The notes under the pieces are model-generated. The model searched no databases and was not told where the DNA came from. It saw only the letters and a list, made by a program, of their open reading frames with translations. From Schauerella fraxinea (GTDB lineage: Bacteria > Pseudomonadota > Gammaproteobacteria > Burkholderiales > Burkholderiaceae_B), in assembly GCA_030849965.1 (NCBI GenBank), contig JAVDKL010000004.1, positions 124,001-188,000 on the forward strand: 64,000 nucleotides of DNA. Reading direction: 5' to 3'. Positions 33,832 to 43,071 of the stretch are shown piece after piece. The position numbers and the translations under genes were made by a program. Position 1 is the first letter of the stretch. The number at the start of each line of letters is the position of its first letter.

Positions 33832-34653
33832 ATGAGTACTGAGATCAGCACACTAGGCCGCGTCGCCACCCCTCACGCGCCAGGCCAATCGGTGATCCGA
33901 CTGGATGCGGTGAAAAAATCCTTTGCCACCAAGGAAGGCAGATTCGATGCCGTGCGTGGCGTATCGCTCGATATCGCTCAGGGGTCGACGTTCGGCATCA
34001 TCGGCAAGAGCGGTGCCGGTAAATCGACGTTGCTGCGGCTGATCAACCTGCTGGAGCGTCCCGACGCCGGCACCGTGACGGTTGCCGGCACCGAACTCAC
34101 CGCTTTGGACAAGCCCGCGTTGCGTGCCGCACGCCAGCAGATCGGCATGATTTTTCAACAGTTCAATCTGCAGCAGAACCTGAGCGTGTTCGAGAACGTG
34201 GCGTTTCCGTTGCGTGTGCATGGGCGCGTGGCACGCACGCAGATTGCCGCGCGCGTGCACGAATGCCTGGAGATCGTCGAATTGGCGGACAAGGCCAATA
34301 GCTATCCCGCGCAGCTCTCCGGCGGCCAGAAGCAACGCGTGGCGATCGCGCGGGCGTTGGCCAGCGAACCTGCAGTGCTGCTGTGCGATGAGCCCACTTC
34401 GGCATTGGATACCGACACTACGCGTTCGGTACTGAGCGTACTGCGCGACGTGAATCGCCGGTTGGGCGTGACGGTGGTGATCGTCACGCACGAGCTCGCG
34501 GTGGTGCGGGCATTGTGCCGCCACGTTGCTGTAATGGAAAACGGATTGGTCGTCGAGCAGGCCGAAATCAATGCGCGCAATGTGCGGCTCACCACCTCGT
34601 TGGGCCGAGAGCTGTTGCGTGAGTCTATCGATCCTTATGAGGCCGTGGCGTAA
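33832..34653 (+). CDS. metN: MetN-type ABC ATPase lacking the regulatory domain
   Basis: ATP-binding subunit of 273 residues. The NBD is complete: Walker A GKSGAGKST (about residues 61-69), IGMIFQQFNLQQNLSVFENVAFPL Q-loop region, LSGGQKQRVAIARAL, VLLCDEPTSALD and VTHELAVV, all MetN-like. E. coli MetN is about 343 residues because a C-terminal NIL/ACT-like domain binds methionine and shuts off transport. Here the chain ends about 45 residues after the switch His. The stop overlaps the permease start by 1 bp (TAATG), so the 3' end is genuine in this sequence. Confidence 0.87.
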   Translation: MSTEISTLGRVATPHAPGQSVIRLDAVKKSFATKEGRFDAVRGVSLDIAQGSTFGIIGKSGAGKSTLLRLINLLERPDAGTVTVAGTELTALDKPALRAARQQIGMIFQQFNLQQNLSVFENVAFPLRVHGRVARTQIAARVHECLEIVELADKANSYPAQLSGGQKQRVAIARALASEPAVLLCDEPTSALDTDTTRSVLSVLRDVNRRLGVTVVIVTHELAVVRALCRHVAVMENGLVVEQAEINARNVRLTTSLGRELLRESIDPYEAVA

Positions 34654-35315
34654 TGCTGGATAACCTTCTACCTCTGCTGCCGGAGCTCGGCGTGGCCGTA
34701 GGCCAAACCTTCCTGATGCTGGGTATCGCTTTGGCCGCATCGATCCTGTTGGGTGGGCCGCTCGGCATCCTGGTGTTTCTCACCAGCCCGGGGCAGTCGC
34801 TTGCCCATCCGGTGGTGTTCCGTACCTTGAGCTGGACCGTCAATACCGTGCGGTCATTCCCTTTCATCATTCTTTTGGTCGCGCTGGTGCCCTTTACGCG
34901 CATCATCGCCGGCACCTCGATCGGCCCCGTGGCGGCATCGGTGCCGCTGTCTTTTGCCGCGATCCCTTACTTTGCGCGCCTGGTCGAGCAATGCCTGCGA
35001 GAGGTGCCGCGCGGTGTGATCGAGGCGGCGCACGCCGCAGGTGCCAGCGAGTTCCAGATCGTCTGGCGCGTCTTGCTGGTGGAAGCTCGCTCCGGGTTGG
35101 TGCTGGCGTTGACCGTATTGGCGGTGAGCTTTCTCTCCTATTCGGCGGTGGCCGGGGTGGTGGGCGGGGGCGGCATCGGCGATCTTGCCATCCGGTACGG
35201 CTATTACCGCTTTCAGACCGATGTGATGGTCGTCACCGTCGCATTGCTCGTGGTGCTCGTTCAGATTATCCAGGTCGTAGGCAACACCATCGCGCGCCGG
35301 CTGGACAAGCGCTGA
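34653..35315 (+). CDS. metI: MetI-type ABC permease
   Basis: Inner-membrane permease of 220 residues with five helices, MetI length. The N terminus reads LPLLPELGVAVGQTFLMLG; RSFPFIILLVALVPFTRIIAGTSIGP and the EAA loop EAAHAAGASEFQIVWRVLL are characteristic. It pairs with the preceding ATPase and either of the two flanking binding proteins. It is translationally coupled to the ATPase gene. Confidence 0.9.
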   Translation: MLDNLLPLLPELGVAVGQTFLMLGIALAASILLGGPLGILVFLTSPGQSLAHPVVFRTLSWTVNTVRSFPFIILLVALVPFTRIIAGTSIGPVAASVPLSFAAIPYFARLVEQCLREVPRGVIEAAHAAGASEFQIVWRVLLVEARSGLVLALTVLAVSFLSYSAVAGVVGGGGIGDLAIRYGYYRFQTDVMVVTVALLVVLVQIIQVVGNTIARRLDKR

Positions 35316-35395
35316 TCGCGCCGTGCACCCGTCATCCAACCCGTTAGCGGATCGGCGCGTTATTCCGCTTGCCGCTACTTCACACGAGGTCTCCC

Positions 35396-36223
35396 ATGCG
35401 TTTCCTGCTCAAAACCCTTTTCGCCGCCACGTTGGCGCTCTCGCTCAACGCGGCGTCGTACGCCGCCGATCCGCAGAAGAAGGAGATCGTGTTTGGCGCC
35501 ACCGCCGGCCCGTATAGCGATCAGATCAAACTGGGCATCAAGCCTATTCTGGAAAAGCAGGGGTACATCGTCAAAGTGGTCGAGTTCAATGACTACGTGC
35601 AGCCCAACTTTGCCCTGGCGCAGGGGGCATTGGATGCCAACGCGTTCCAGCATGAGGTTTATCTGAAGAACTTTGCCGGCAAGAACAATCTGCCGTTGAG
35701 CGAACTGGTCAAAGTGCCGACGGCGCCCATCGCGATCTACAGCAACAAGCACAAGAGCCTGGATGCCGTGAAGCCCGGTGCGACGGTCGCCGTGCCCAAC
35801 GATCCCACCAATCAGGCGCGAGCGCTGGTGTTGCTTGAGCAGCTTGGGTGGGTCACGTTGCGTCCGGGGCTCGATCCCCTGCAGGCTTCGGAGAAGGATG
35901 TGGTCAACAACATCAAGCAGATCAAGTTGATTCCGTTGGAGGCGGCGCAGTTGCCGCGCTCATTGGACGATACCGATTTCTCGTTTGTGAACGGCAACTT
36001 CGCGCTTGCCTCGGGTTTGAAGCTCACGTCTGCATTGGCGCTGGAGAAGATCTCGCCCGTGTATCAGAATCTGGTGGCCGTGCGCACCGCCGATCTCGAT
36101 AAGCCTTTCGTCAAGGACATCGCGGCGGCCTATCGCTCGCAGGCGTTTCTTGAGGTCACCGAGAAGTCATTCGCAGGCTTCGTGAAGACGGCGGATCAGC
36201 AGAAGTTGACGGCGTCGAAATAA
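35396..36223 (+). CDS. metQ: MetQ/NlpA-family binding protein (second copy)
   Basis: Periplasmic binding protein of 275 residues. The start at 35396 has GAGG 8 bp upstream. The signal peptide ends near SYAAD; the domain has IVFGATAGPYSDQI, VEFNDYVQPNFALAQGALDANAFQH and AQLPRSLDDTDFSFVNGNFA. It is related to the first copy but clearly diverged (ligand-site residues differ, for example YSDQI against SADKI), so the two probably have different ligands. No lipobox, no Cys and no Met after the first residue. It is followed 46 bp later by a monooxygenase gene in the same direction. Confidence 0.88.
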   Translation: MRFLLKTLFAATLALSLNAASYAADPQKKEIVFGATAGPYSDQIKLGIKPILEKQGYIVKVVEFNDYVQPNFALAQGALDANAFQHEVYLKNFAGKNNLPLSELVKVPTAPIAIYSNKHKSLDAVKPGATVAVPNDPTNQARALVLLEQLGWVTLRPGLDPLQASEKDVVNNIKQIKLIPLEAAQLPRSLDDTDFSFVNGNFALASGLKLTSALALEKISPVYQNLVAVRTADLDKPFVKDIAAAYRSQAFLEVTEKSFAGFVKTADQQKLTASK

Positions 36224-36269
36224 GCGAGGGGCTTGCCAAGGCATCGTATCGGCAGGACACTCATCCATC

Positions 36270-37598
36270 ATGACCTCTACGCGACAACTCAAGCTTGGCG
36301 CCTTCATGCGCCCCGTCAGCATCCATACCGGTGCTTGGCGTTATCCCGGTGCCTGGCCAGACGCCAATTTCAACTTTGCACATTTGAAGCGTCTGGCGCA
36401 GACGCTCGAGCGGGCGCGGTTCGATGCCTTCTTCATGGCGGACCATCTTGCGTTGCTCAACATGCCGGTCGAGGCGTTAAAGCGCAGCCATACCGCCACC
36501 TCGTTCGAGCCGTTCACTTTGCTGGCGGCGTTGAGCCAGGCAACCGAGCACATCGGCTTGGTGGCCACTGCCTCGACCACTTTCGACGAACCTTTCCACA
36601 TTGCGCGGCGTTTCGCTTCGCTGGATCATCTGAGCGGCGGCCGGGCCGGCTGGAACATCGTCACCACCTCCAATCCCGATGCGGCGTTGAACTTCGGGCG
36701 CGATACGCATCTGCCCCACGACGCGCGCTATGCGCGGGCCCGGGAGTTCTACGACGTGGTGACGGGACTGTGGGATAGCTGGGCCGACGATGCCTTTGTG
36801 CGCGATGCGGAAAGTGGCATCTATTTCGACCCTGAAAAACTGCATACGCTGAATCACAAAGAGACGCATCTGCAGGTGCGCGGCCCCCTGCATATTGCAA
36901 GGCCGCCGCAGGGATGGCCCGTGATCGTGCAGGCCGGCGCGTCCGAGCCGGGACGGCAACTGGCAGCAGAAACGGCCGAAGTGGTGTTTGCCGCGCACGG
37001 CACGCTCGAAGAGGGGCAGCGCTTTTATGCGGACGTCAAACGGCGCATGACGGCTTTGGGACGCCACCGCGATCATTTGAAGATCTTGCCCGGCGCTTTC
37101 GTGGTGGTGGGCGATACGGTGGAAGAAGCGCGGGCGATTCGCGCCAAACTCGACAGCCTCGTGCATGAAGCCAGCGCGATCGCATCGCTATCGATTGCAT
37201 TGGGCACCGACGCCAGCCGCTTCGATCCCGATGGCTATTTGCCCGACATCCCTGAAAGCAACGCGAGCAAGAGTGGCCGCGAGCGGGCGATCGCCTTGGC
37301 CGCGCGCGAACATTTGACGGTGCGCCAGTTGGCGCAGCGCATGGGCGGCTATGCCGGCCTGGCGTTCGTGGGCACGGCCCAGACCATTGCCGACGAGATG
37401 CAGGAATGGTTGGAAACCGAGGGGTCGGATGGATTCAACATCATGTTCCCGTGGCTACCCGGCGGGCTGGATGCGTTCGTGGACAAGGTGGTGCCCGAGT
37501 TGCAGCGGCGCGGCATTTTTCGGCGCGAATACGAAGGCCCCACATTGCGGGACAACCTGGGGCTGCCCCGCCCGGAGAACCGTTTCTTCAAGTCGTAA
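36270..37598 (+). CDS. NtaA/SnaA/DszA-family FMN-dependent monooxygenase
   Basis: Luciferase-like monooxygenase of 442 residues. It has FDAFFMADH near residue 50, SGGRAGWNIVTTSNPDAALN around 125 and the closing VPELQRRGIFRREYEG. No Cys, eight Met. It is the end of the MetQ-MetN-MetI-MetQ operon, so the imported compound is probably its substrate: a sulfur amino-acid derivative is the simplest reading, as in the B. subtilis S-alkylcysteine pathway where related enzymes (CmoJ) open C-S bonds. Its 3' end overlaps the convergent rhodanese gene by 11 bp. Confidence 0.87.
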   Translation: MTSTRQLKLGAFMRPVSIHTGAWRYPGAWPDANFNFAHLKRLAQTLERARFDAFFMADHLALLNMPVEALKRSHTATSFEPFTLLAALSQATEHIGLVATASTTFDEPFHIARRFASLDHLSGGRAGWNIVTTSNPDAALNFGRDTHLPHDARYARAREFYDVVTGLWDSWADDAFVRDAESGIYFDPEKLHTLNHKETHLQVRGPLHIARPPQGWPVIVQAGASEPGRQLAAETAEVVFAAHGTLEEGQRFYADVKRRMTALGRHRDHLKILPGAFVVVGDTVEEARAIRAKLDSLVHEASAIASLSIALGTDASRFDPDGYLPDIPESNASKSGRERAIALAAREHLTVRQLAQRMGGYAGLAFVGTAQTIADEMQEWLETEGSDGFNIMFPWLPGGLDAFVDKVVPELQRRGIFRREYEGPTLRDNLGLPRPENRFFKS

Positions 37599-39237
37599 AG
37601 CCGTCGAGCTCGCCGTGCACGCATTGGGCCAGCAGCCCGATTTCCCAGTCGAGATACCGGCGTGCTGCATCGAGGTTGCCGTCGTGGCGGTCATGCACGA
37701 AGAAGAGATAATCGATCGCATCGCCATCGGCGGGCACGTCGGGCGATGCGGCCGTGGGCAGGCCGGCATCGTGCCAATGCGATGCCGTGGTCCATGCCAC
37801 ATCGTTCACACCGCTGGCCCTCAGATCCACGGCCGCCAAGGCTGCGGTCGCAGCAGTATCGGCAATCAGCAAGACGCGAGCGGTACCGTGCGGCACAGCG
37901 TGCACGAGAACGGGGCGAATCGACCAGACAGCACCTTCCGGATGCGATTGGCGATAAGCGGTGCTCGAGCGCACATCGATGACGGTGGCGGCGTGCGATC
38001 GGTACGTGCGTAGCGCATCGCCCGCGAGCGCGTCACCCGGTGTCTGCGTGAGCACCCGGTGTGCGGCGTCCGTGAGCGGCGTGGCACGCGAGATCGGCGC
38101 ACGAACGCCGTCGGCGACCACTGCCGCTTCAAAGCCCAACTGACTCAGCCAGCTTGCCGCGACGGCCGCACGCGGATCGTATTCGCCGTTGTCCACCAGG
38201 ATCACCCGGGCGTGACGCACGCCGATGGTGTGGTCGGTGGCCTGTACGAGTTGACCTCCCGGCGCGTGGACGGCGCCGAGGAGGGTGGTGGCGGCAAATT
38301 CCTCTGCCGTGCGCACATCGATCAGATACGTGGTGCGGGCGGGGTCCTCCAGCCAGCGTTGCGCCGTCTCGGAGGTCAGGCGGGCGACGTCGTGACGCTC
38401 GGCCAGCAGGCGTGCCGCGGCGTCGATCTGGCGTTGCGCGCGCTCGGGCTGGACGTCAGGCGGCACGCGGGTGCTGCCATGCTCCAACGTCAGGCCGGCA
38501 AGGGCCCAGCCTTGGGTACCGTTTTCAAGCGCAACGATCGGGTTGGTCACGCCCAGGTTGCGCAGCGTTTGCGCGCCGATGATGCTGCGCGTGCGGCCGG
38601 CGCAATGCACCACGATCGGCACATCGGGATCGGTAACCACGCTGCCCAGTCGCAGTCCAAGCTCGCCATTCGGAATCGGGATGGCTCCGGGGATGGTCAT
38701 TTTGCGATGCTCGGCAAGTGTGCGGCCATCGATCAGCACCAGCGGTTCGCCGGCTGACTGACGGCGCGCAAGTTCGGTTGCCGAAATATGCGGCGTGTCG
38801 TATGCGTGCTCCGCCCATTCGCCAAACGTTTTCGATGGCAGATTCACGCCTTTGAACAGCGTGAATCCGGCCGCTTGCCACGCGGGGGCGCCGCCCGTCA
38901 GGATGGCAACCGCGGTATAGCCCAGACCGCGTAACCGTTCGGCGGCGAGTGTGGCGATGCTGTCGGCGTCATCGAACACGACTGTGCGGACGTCCGCGCG
39001 CGGCACAAGCAGCGGCGCCACGCGTTCGAGCTGACTATAAGGTGCACTCACTGCGAAGAACGGATGGCCTTCGCCGTACTGACCGAACTCGCGCACATCG
39101 AGCAGCGCGATTTCCTGGCCGTCTTGCAGCCAACTCTGCAACTGCTCAGGCGTGACGGTGGCCGGAAACGCGGCGGCGGTAGTGGGATGGGCGGGGGCTC
39201 CACCCAAATCGGTGGTGGAAGAGAAAGCCAGTGTCAT
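37588..39237 (-). CDS. four-domain rhodanese-like sulfurtransferase
   Basis: Protein of 549 residues composed of four rhodanese-homology domains (approximately 25-125, 145-250, 290-400 and 410-510). Only domain 2 has an active-site cysteine, in HCAGRTR; the matching loops in domains 1, 3 and 4 carry Asp/Asn/Ala. One catalytic site could move sulfane sulfur to cyanide, thiols or sulfite, with the other domains acting as scaffolds. Start at 39237 (MTLAF) with GGAA upstream. It is the last gene of the leftward operon with the peptide-type importer and SfnG/RutA-like monooxygenase. It contains just two Cys and two Met. Confidence 0.85.
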   Translation of the reverse strand: MTLAFSSTTDLGGAPAHPTTAAAFPATVTPEQLQSWLQDGQEIALLDVREFGQYGEGHPFFAVSAPYSQLERVAPLLVPRADVRTVVFDDADSIATLAAERLRGLGYTAVAILTGGAPAWQAAGFTLFKGVNLPSKTFGEWAEHAYDTPHISATELARRQSAGEPLVLIDGRTLAEHRKMTIPGAIPIPNGELGLRLGSVVTDPDVPIVVHCAGRTRSIIGAQTLRNLGVTNPIVALENGTQGWALAGLTLEHGSTRVPPDVQPERAQRQIDAAARLLAERHDVARLTSETAQRWLEDPARTTYLIDVRTAEEFAATTLLGAVHAPGGQLVQATDHTIGVRHARVILVDNGEYDPRAAVAASWLSQLGFEAAVVADGVRAPISRATPLTDAAHRVLTQTPGDALAGDALRTYRSHAATVIDVRSSTAYRQSHPEGAVWSIRPVLVHAVPHGTARVLLIADTAATAALAAVDLRASGVNDVAWTTASHWHDAGLPTAASPDVPADGDAIDYLFFVHDRHDGNLDAARRYLDWEIGLLAQCVHGELDGFTT

Positions 39238-39279
39238 AGTGGATTCCAATGGGTGGGGATGCGAGGTCTGGGCTTGGGC

Positions 39280-41226
39280 TCAGCGTGCCGACAGGTTCCA
39301 TTCGTCGTCCCAGACCTGCACGCTGTGGCCGGGTGAAACCTCGCGGTAGGTGCGCTGAGGCGGCGTGTAATCGAGCGGTCGCAAGGGGTTTCGGATCTCA
39401 TCGCGTGAAGGCGGGCGGCGTTGATAGCGGCGTGCCGGATCGGGCACCGGCACGGCGGCCATCAGACGCTGGGTGTAGGGATGCTGCGGGTTTTCGAACA
39501 CGGCGCGGCGCGGGCCGATCTCGACGATTTCGCCGAGATACATGACCGCCACGCGATGCGCCACGCGTTCGACAATGGCGATATCGTGCGAAATGAATAC
39601 GTAGGCGAGTCCCATCCGCGCCTGCAGGTCGAGCATCAGATTGACGACCTGCGCCTTGGTCGACACGTCCAGCGCAGACACGGATTCGTCGGCCACGATC
39701 AAACCCGGCTCGAGTCCCAAGGCGCGTGCGATGCACAGACGCTGGCGTTGACCGCCCGAGAATTCATGCGGATAGCGGTGCGCCATATCGGCGTTCAGGC
39801 CCACGTTTTCAAGCAACTCGCTCACGCGCGCCGCGACGTGCCGGCGCGTCTGCAGGCCATGCGCCAATAGCGGTTCGGCGATGGACGCCCCGACGGTCTG
39901 GCGGGGGTTGAGGCTGGCGAAGGGATCCTGGAAGATGATCTGCACGCGCTTTCTCAATGTGCGCAAGGTGTCGGCATCCACGCGATGCACGTCCAGGCCA
40001 TCGATGAGCACCGACCCCGAGGTGGGCGTGTTCAAACCGACAATGCTGCGTCCGATGGTGGATTTGCCGCATCCCGATTCTCCAACGAGCCCGAGCGTCT
40101 CGCCGGGTTGCAGCGTGAACGATACGCTTTCGACCGCGTGAACGCGACCGCGCACGCGCCCGAAGAATCCGGCCCGGGTATCGAAGCGGGTGCATACCGC
40201 GCGCACTTCCAGGATGGGTTTGGCGATACGGTCGACCGTATCGCGGCGTGCGGCATCGGTGACGGCTTGCCCGGTGTCGGGATCGACAACCGGAAACGGT
40301 AGCGGCGTCGCATGGGCGGCCATGTCGCCCAGCCTGGGGATGGCGGCGAGCAAGGCGCGCGTATAAGGCTGGCCGGGCGCTGTGAATAAGGTCGTCGTGG
40401 CATTCGCTTCGATGTGGCGGCCGCGATACATCACGATGGTGCGGTCGGCCACTTCGGCAACCACACCCATGTCGTGCGTGATGAAGAGGACGGCAGTCTG
40501 TGCCTCTTGCTGCAGTTCCTTGATCAAGTCCAGGATTTGCGCCTGAATGGTCACGTCCAGCGCGGTGGTGGGCTCATCGGCGATCAGCAGCGCGGGCCGG
40601 CACGCCAGCGCCATGGCGATCATCGCGCGCTGCCGCATGCCGCCCGAGAAGCGATGGGGATAGTCGCCAAAGCGCGCGGTGGCCCCCGGGATGCGCACGC
40701 GATCCAGCAGCCGGATGGCTTCGGCGCGGGCCTGGGCGCGCGACATCCCGCGATGGCTGATCAACGATTCTGATATCTGATAGCCGATCGTGAGCACCGG
40801 GTTCAGGCTCGTCATCGGCTCCTGGAAGATCATGCCGATGTGGTTGCCACGCACGCGCTGCATGGCCTCCTCGGTAAGCGTCAGGAGTTCTTTGCCGCCG
40901 AAGCGCACGCTGCCGGACATTCTGCCGAAACGCGGGTCGATCAACCGCATGATCGATAACGCCGTCACGCTTTTGCCGGAACCGGATTCGCCCACGATGG
41001 CGACGGTTTCGGAGGGGTGGATATCGAACGAGACGTCCTGCACCACGGGCTGCCAGCGATCCGCCAGTTTGAATTCGGTCGTCAGACCCCTTACGGCCAG
41101 CGTGGGCGCGGCTGTTCCGACCACGGGGCCTGCGGCATCGAGGGCGGCATCATCACGTGCGTGCGGTTCGCGTGCGCTGGAGGACGGCGAACGGTGGAGC
41201 GCCAGGCCTGCGGCGGGTGCGGTCAT
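39280..41226 (-). CDS. peptide-type ABC transporter, fused double ATPase
   Basis: Double ATP-binding protein of 648 residues. NBD1 (about 45-300) has [29 protein letters not shown] and [15 protein letters not shown]2 (about 340-610) has [29 protein letters not shown] and [12 protein letters not shown]. In NBD2 Walker B ends DES instead of DEP, a mild variation. The first 40 residues are a low-complexity leader. It belongs to the leftward operon with two permeases and a binding protein, 42 bp before the rhodanese gene. Confidence 0.9.
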   Translation of the reverse strand: MTAPAAGLALHRSPSSSAREPHARDDAALDAAGPVVGTAAPTLAVRGLTTEFKLADRWQPVVQDVSFDIHPSETVAIVGESGSGKSVTALSIMRLIDPRFGRMSGSVRFGGKELLTLTEEAMQRVRGNHIGMIFQEPMTSLNPVLTIGYQISESLISHRGMSRAQARAEAIRLLDRVRIPGATARFGDYPHRFSGGMRQRAMIAMALACRPALLIADEPTTALDVTIQAQILDLIKELQQEAQTAVLFITHDMGVVAEVADRTIVMYRGRHIEANATTTLFTAPGQPYTRALLAAIPRLGDMAAHATPLPFPVVDPDTGQAVTDAARRDTVDRIAKPILEVRAVCTRFDTRAGFFGRVRGRVHAVESVSFTLQPGETLGLVGESGCGKSTIGRSIVGLNTPTSGSVLIDGLDVHRVDADTLRTLRKRVQIIFQDPFASLNPRQTVGASIAEPLLAHGLQTRRHVAARVSELLENVGLNADMAHRYPHEFSGGQRQRLCIARALGLEPGLIVADESVSALDVSTKAQVVNLMLDLQARMGLAYVFISHDIAIVERVAHRVAVMYLGEIVEIGPRRAVFENPQHPYTQRLMAAVPVPDPARRYQRRPPSRDEIRNPLRPLDYTPPQRTYREVSPGHSVQVWDDEWNLSAR

Positions 41227-41251
41227 GGGAGAGCTACCGGATAAGGATGCA

Positions 41252-42091
41252 TCATCGATCGATACGGGGGTTCAGGACGCGGTTCAGACCGTTGCCCAGT
41301 GCGGTCACGGCGAGCACGGTCAATACGATCGCCAGGCCGGGAATCGCGGTGATGTACCAAGCCGTGCGCAATACCTGGCGGCCGCTGCCGACCATGCTGC
41401 CCCACGACATGACGTTGGGGTCGCCCAGGCCGAGGAAGGACAACGCGGCTTCGGTGAGGATGGCGCCGCCCGCGAGCAACGTGCCGGTAACGATGGCGGG
41501 CGATATCGCATTCAGCAGAATGTGCCGGCCGACGATACTCAGCGGGCGAATGCCCATGGCGTATGCCGCCTGCACATATTCGCTCTCACGGATCCGCAAG
41601 GTCTCGGCGCGGATCAAACGTGCGGTCTGCGTCCAGCTCGTCAGGCCGATCGCGAGCACGATGCTGACGATGGACGGCTGCAGAATGGCCACGATCGTGA
41701 CCACGAACACCAGCGGCGGCATGGTTTGGAATAGCTCGGTAAGCCGCATCAACACGTGATCCACCCATTTGCCGTAATAGCCTGCGGTAATGCCGACCGC
41801 GATGCCGACGGCGGTGGAAAGCGTGGCGGCGATCAGACCCACCAGCAGCGAAACGCGCGCGCCATAGATGACGCCCGTGAGAATGTCGCGGCCGAGCATG
41901 TCGGTACCCAGCGGAAAGCGCGCATCGGTGCCGGGCCACAGAAAAGGGGGGCCGGCCATGGCGAAGGCGTCCTGCCGGAACAACCAGGGGGCGAAGGCGG
42001 CGACGATTGCGGCCAGCCCCAGCCCGACGAGCGATAACAGGGCGGCGCGGTCGCGCGAGAAACGGTTGAACGAAAGTTTGAAGGCACTCAT
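41252..42091 (-). CDS. peptide-type ABC transporter permease (DppC-like)
   Basis: Inner-membrane permease of 279 residues. DppC features: GTDMLGRDILTGVIYGARVS and the EAA loop EYVQAAYAMGIRPLSIVGRH around residue 185. The ATG overlaps the DppB-like stop by 4 bp (42088-42091), and the double ATPase follows 25 bp downstream. Confidence 0.9.
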   Translation of the reverse strand: MSAFKLSFNRFSRDRAALLSLVGLGLAAIVAAFAPWLFRQDAFAMAGPPFLWPGTDARFPLGTDMLGRDILTGVIYGARVSLLVGLIAATLSTAVGIAVGITAGYYGKWVDHVLMRLTELFQTMPPLVFVVTIVAILQPSIVSIVLAIGLTSWTQTARLIRAETLRIRESEYVQAAYAMGIRPLSIVGRHILLNAISPAIVTGTLLAGGAILTEAALSFLGLGDPNVMSWGSMVGSGRQVLRTAWYITAIPGLAIVLTVLAVTALGNGLNRVLNPRIDR

Positions 42092-43062
42092 TGCAATTCG
42101 ATCCGCGGATCCAGCACCGCATAAAGCACGTCGGTGACGATGTTGGCCACGATCACCAGCAGCGAGGTGCAGAAGAGAATGCCCAGCAGCAGATTCAGAT
42201 CGCGTTGCATCACGGCGTCGAAGGCCAGCCGGCCCATGCCGGGCCAGGCGAATACCGTTTCCACCACGACCGAGCCGCCGATCAACGCGCCGATCTGCAT
42301 GCCGGTAACGGTCAACACCGGCAGCAGCGCATTGCGCAGCACGTGCACGGTGGTCACTCGCCGGGCGCTGAGTCCCTTTGCGTGCGCGGTTCTGACATAG
42401 TCCATGCGCTGCACGTCCTGAACGGCGGTATGCGTGAGCCGGGCGTAGATCGCTACGTAAAAAATCGCGAGCGTGGCAACCGGCATGACCATGTGACGAA
42501 AGAGGTCGGCTGCGAACGCCCAGCCTTCATACTCGGCATCGAGATCGTAGATGCCACCGGTGGGAAGCCATTTGAGTTCGATCGAAAACAGCACGATCAT
42601 CATCAAGCCCACCCAGAAGAGCGGGGTGGCAAAACCGATGGTGGTGGCGATCGATGCCGCGCGGCTTGCCCAGCGGCGTCGGGTCACGGCGCTGAACCAT
42701 CCGAGCGCCACGCCCAGGACTGCGGCAACCAGAAGGCTGCTGCCCACCAGCAGCAGGGTGGCCGGCAGCCGGGCAAGGATCAGATCGACGACCCCGGCGC
42801 CGTTGCGAAACGAAAACCCCAGATCGAACGACAGGATTTTTTCGTAGTAGTGCAGCAGTTGCAGCCATACCGGTTCGTCGGTGCCGAACTGCTGCCGCAA
42901 CGCGGCCATGTATTCGGGCGTGGCCGCGCCCGCTTCGCCCGCCATGACATCCGCCAGGTCGCCAGGCGCCAGCCGCAGCAGAAAGAAATTCGCCAGAATG
43001 ATCAGAAAGGCAACCGGCAACACCTGCAGCAGCCGGCCGATCAGATAGCGCAGGTGTCGCAT
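42088..43062 (-). CDS. peptide-type ABC transporter permease (DppB-like)
   Basis: Inner-membrane permease of 324 residues with the DppB arrangement: N-terminal helix, APGDLADVMAGEAGAATPEYM extracytoplasmic region, and coupling loop DYVRTAHAKGLSARRVTTVH. It follows the binding-protein stop by 9 bp. Its APGDxADVMAGEAG segment is closely matched in the DppB-like gene at 56913, suggesting the two importers are sister systems. Confidence 0.9.
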   Translation of the reverse strand: MRHLRYLIGRLLQVLPVAFLIILANFFLLRLAPGDLADVMAGEAGAATPEYMAALRQQFGTDEPVWLQLLHYYEKILSFDLGFSFRNGAGVVDLILARLPATLLLVGSSLLVAAVLGVALGWFSAVTRRRWASRAASIATTIGFATPLFWVGLMMIVLFSIELKWLPTGGIYDLDAEYEGWAFAADLFRHMVMPVATLAIFYVAIYARLTHTAVQDVQRMDYVRTAHAKGLSARRVTTVHVLRNALLPVLTVTGMQIGALIGGSVVVETVFAWPGMGRLAFDAVMQRDLNLLLGILFCTSLLVIVANIVTDVLYAVLDPRIELQ

Positions 43063-43071
43063 GAAGGCGTC

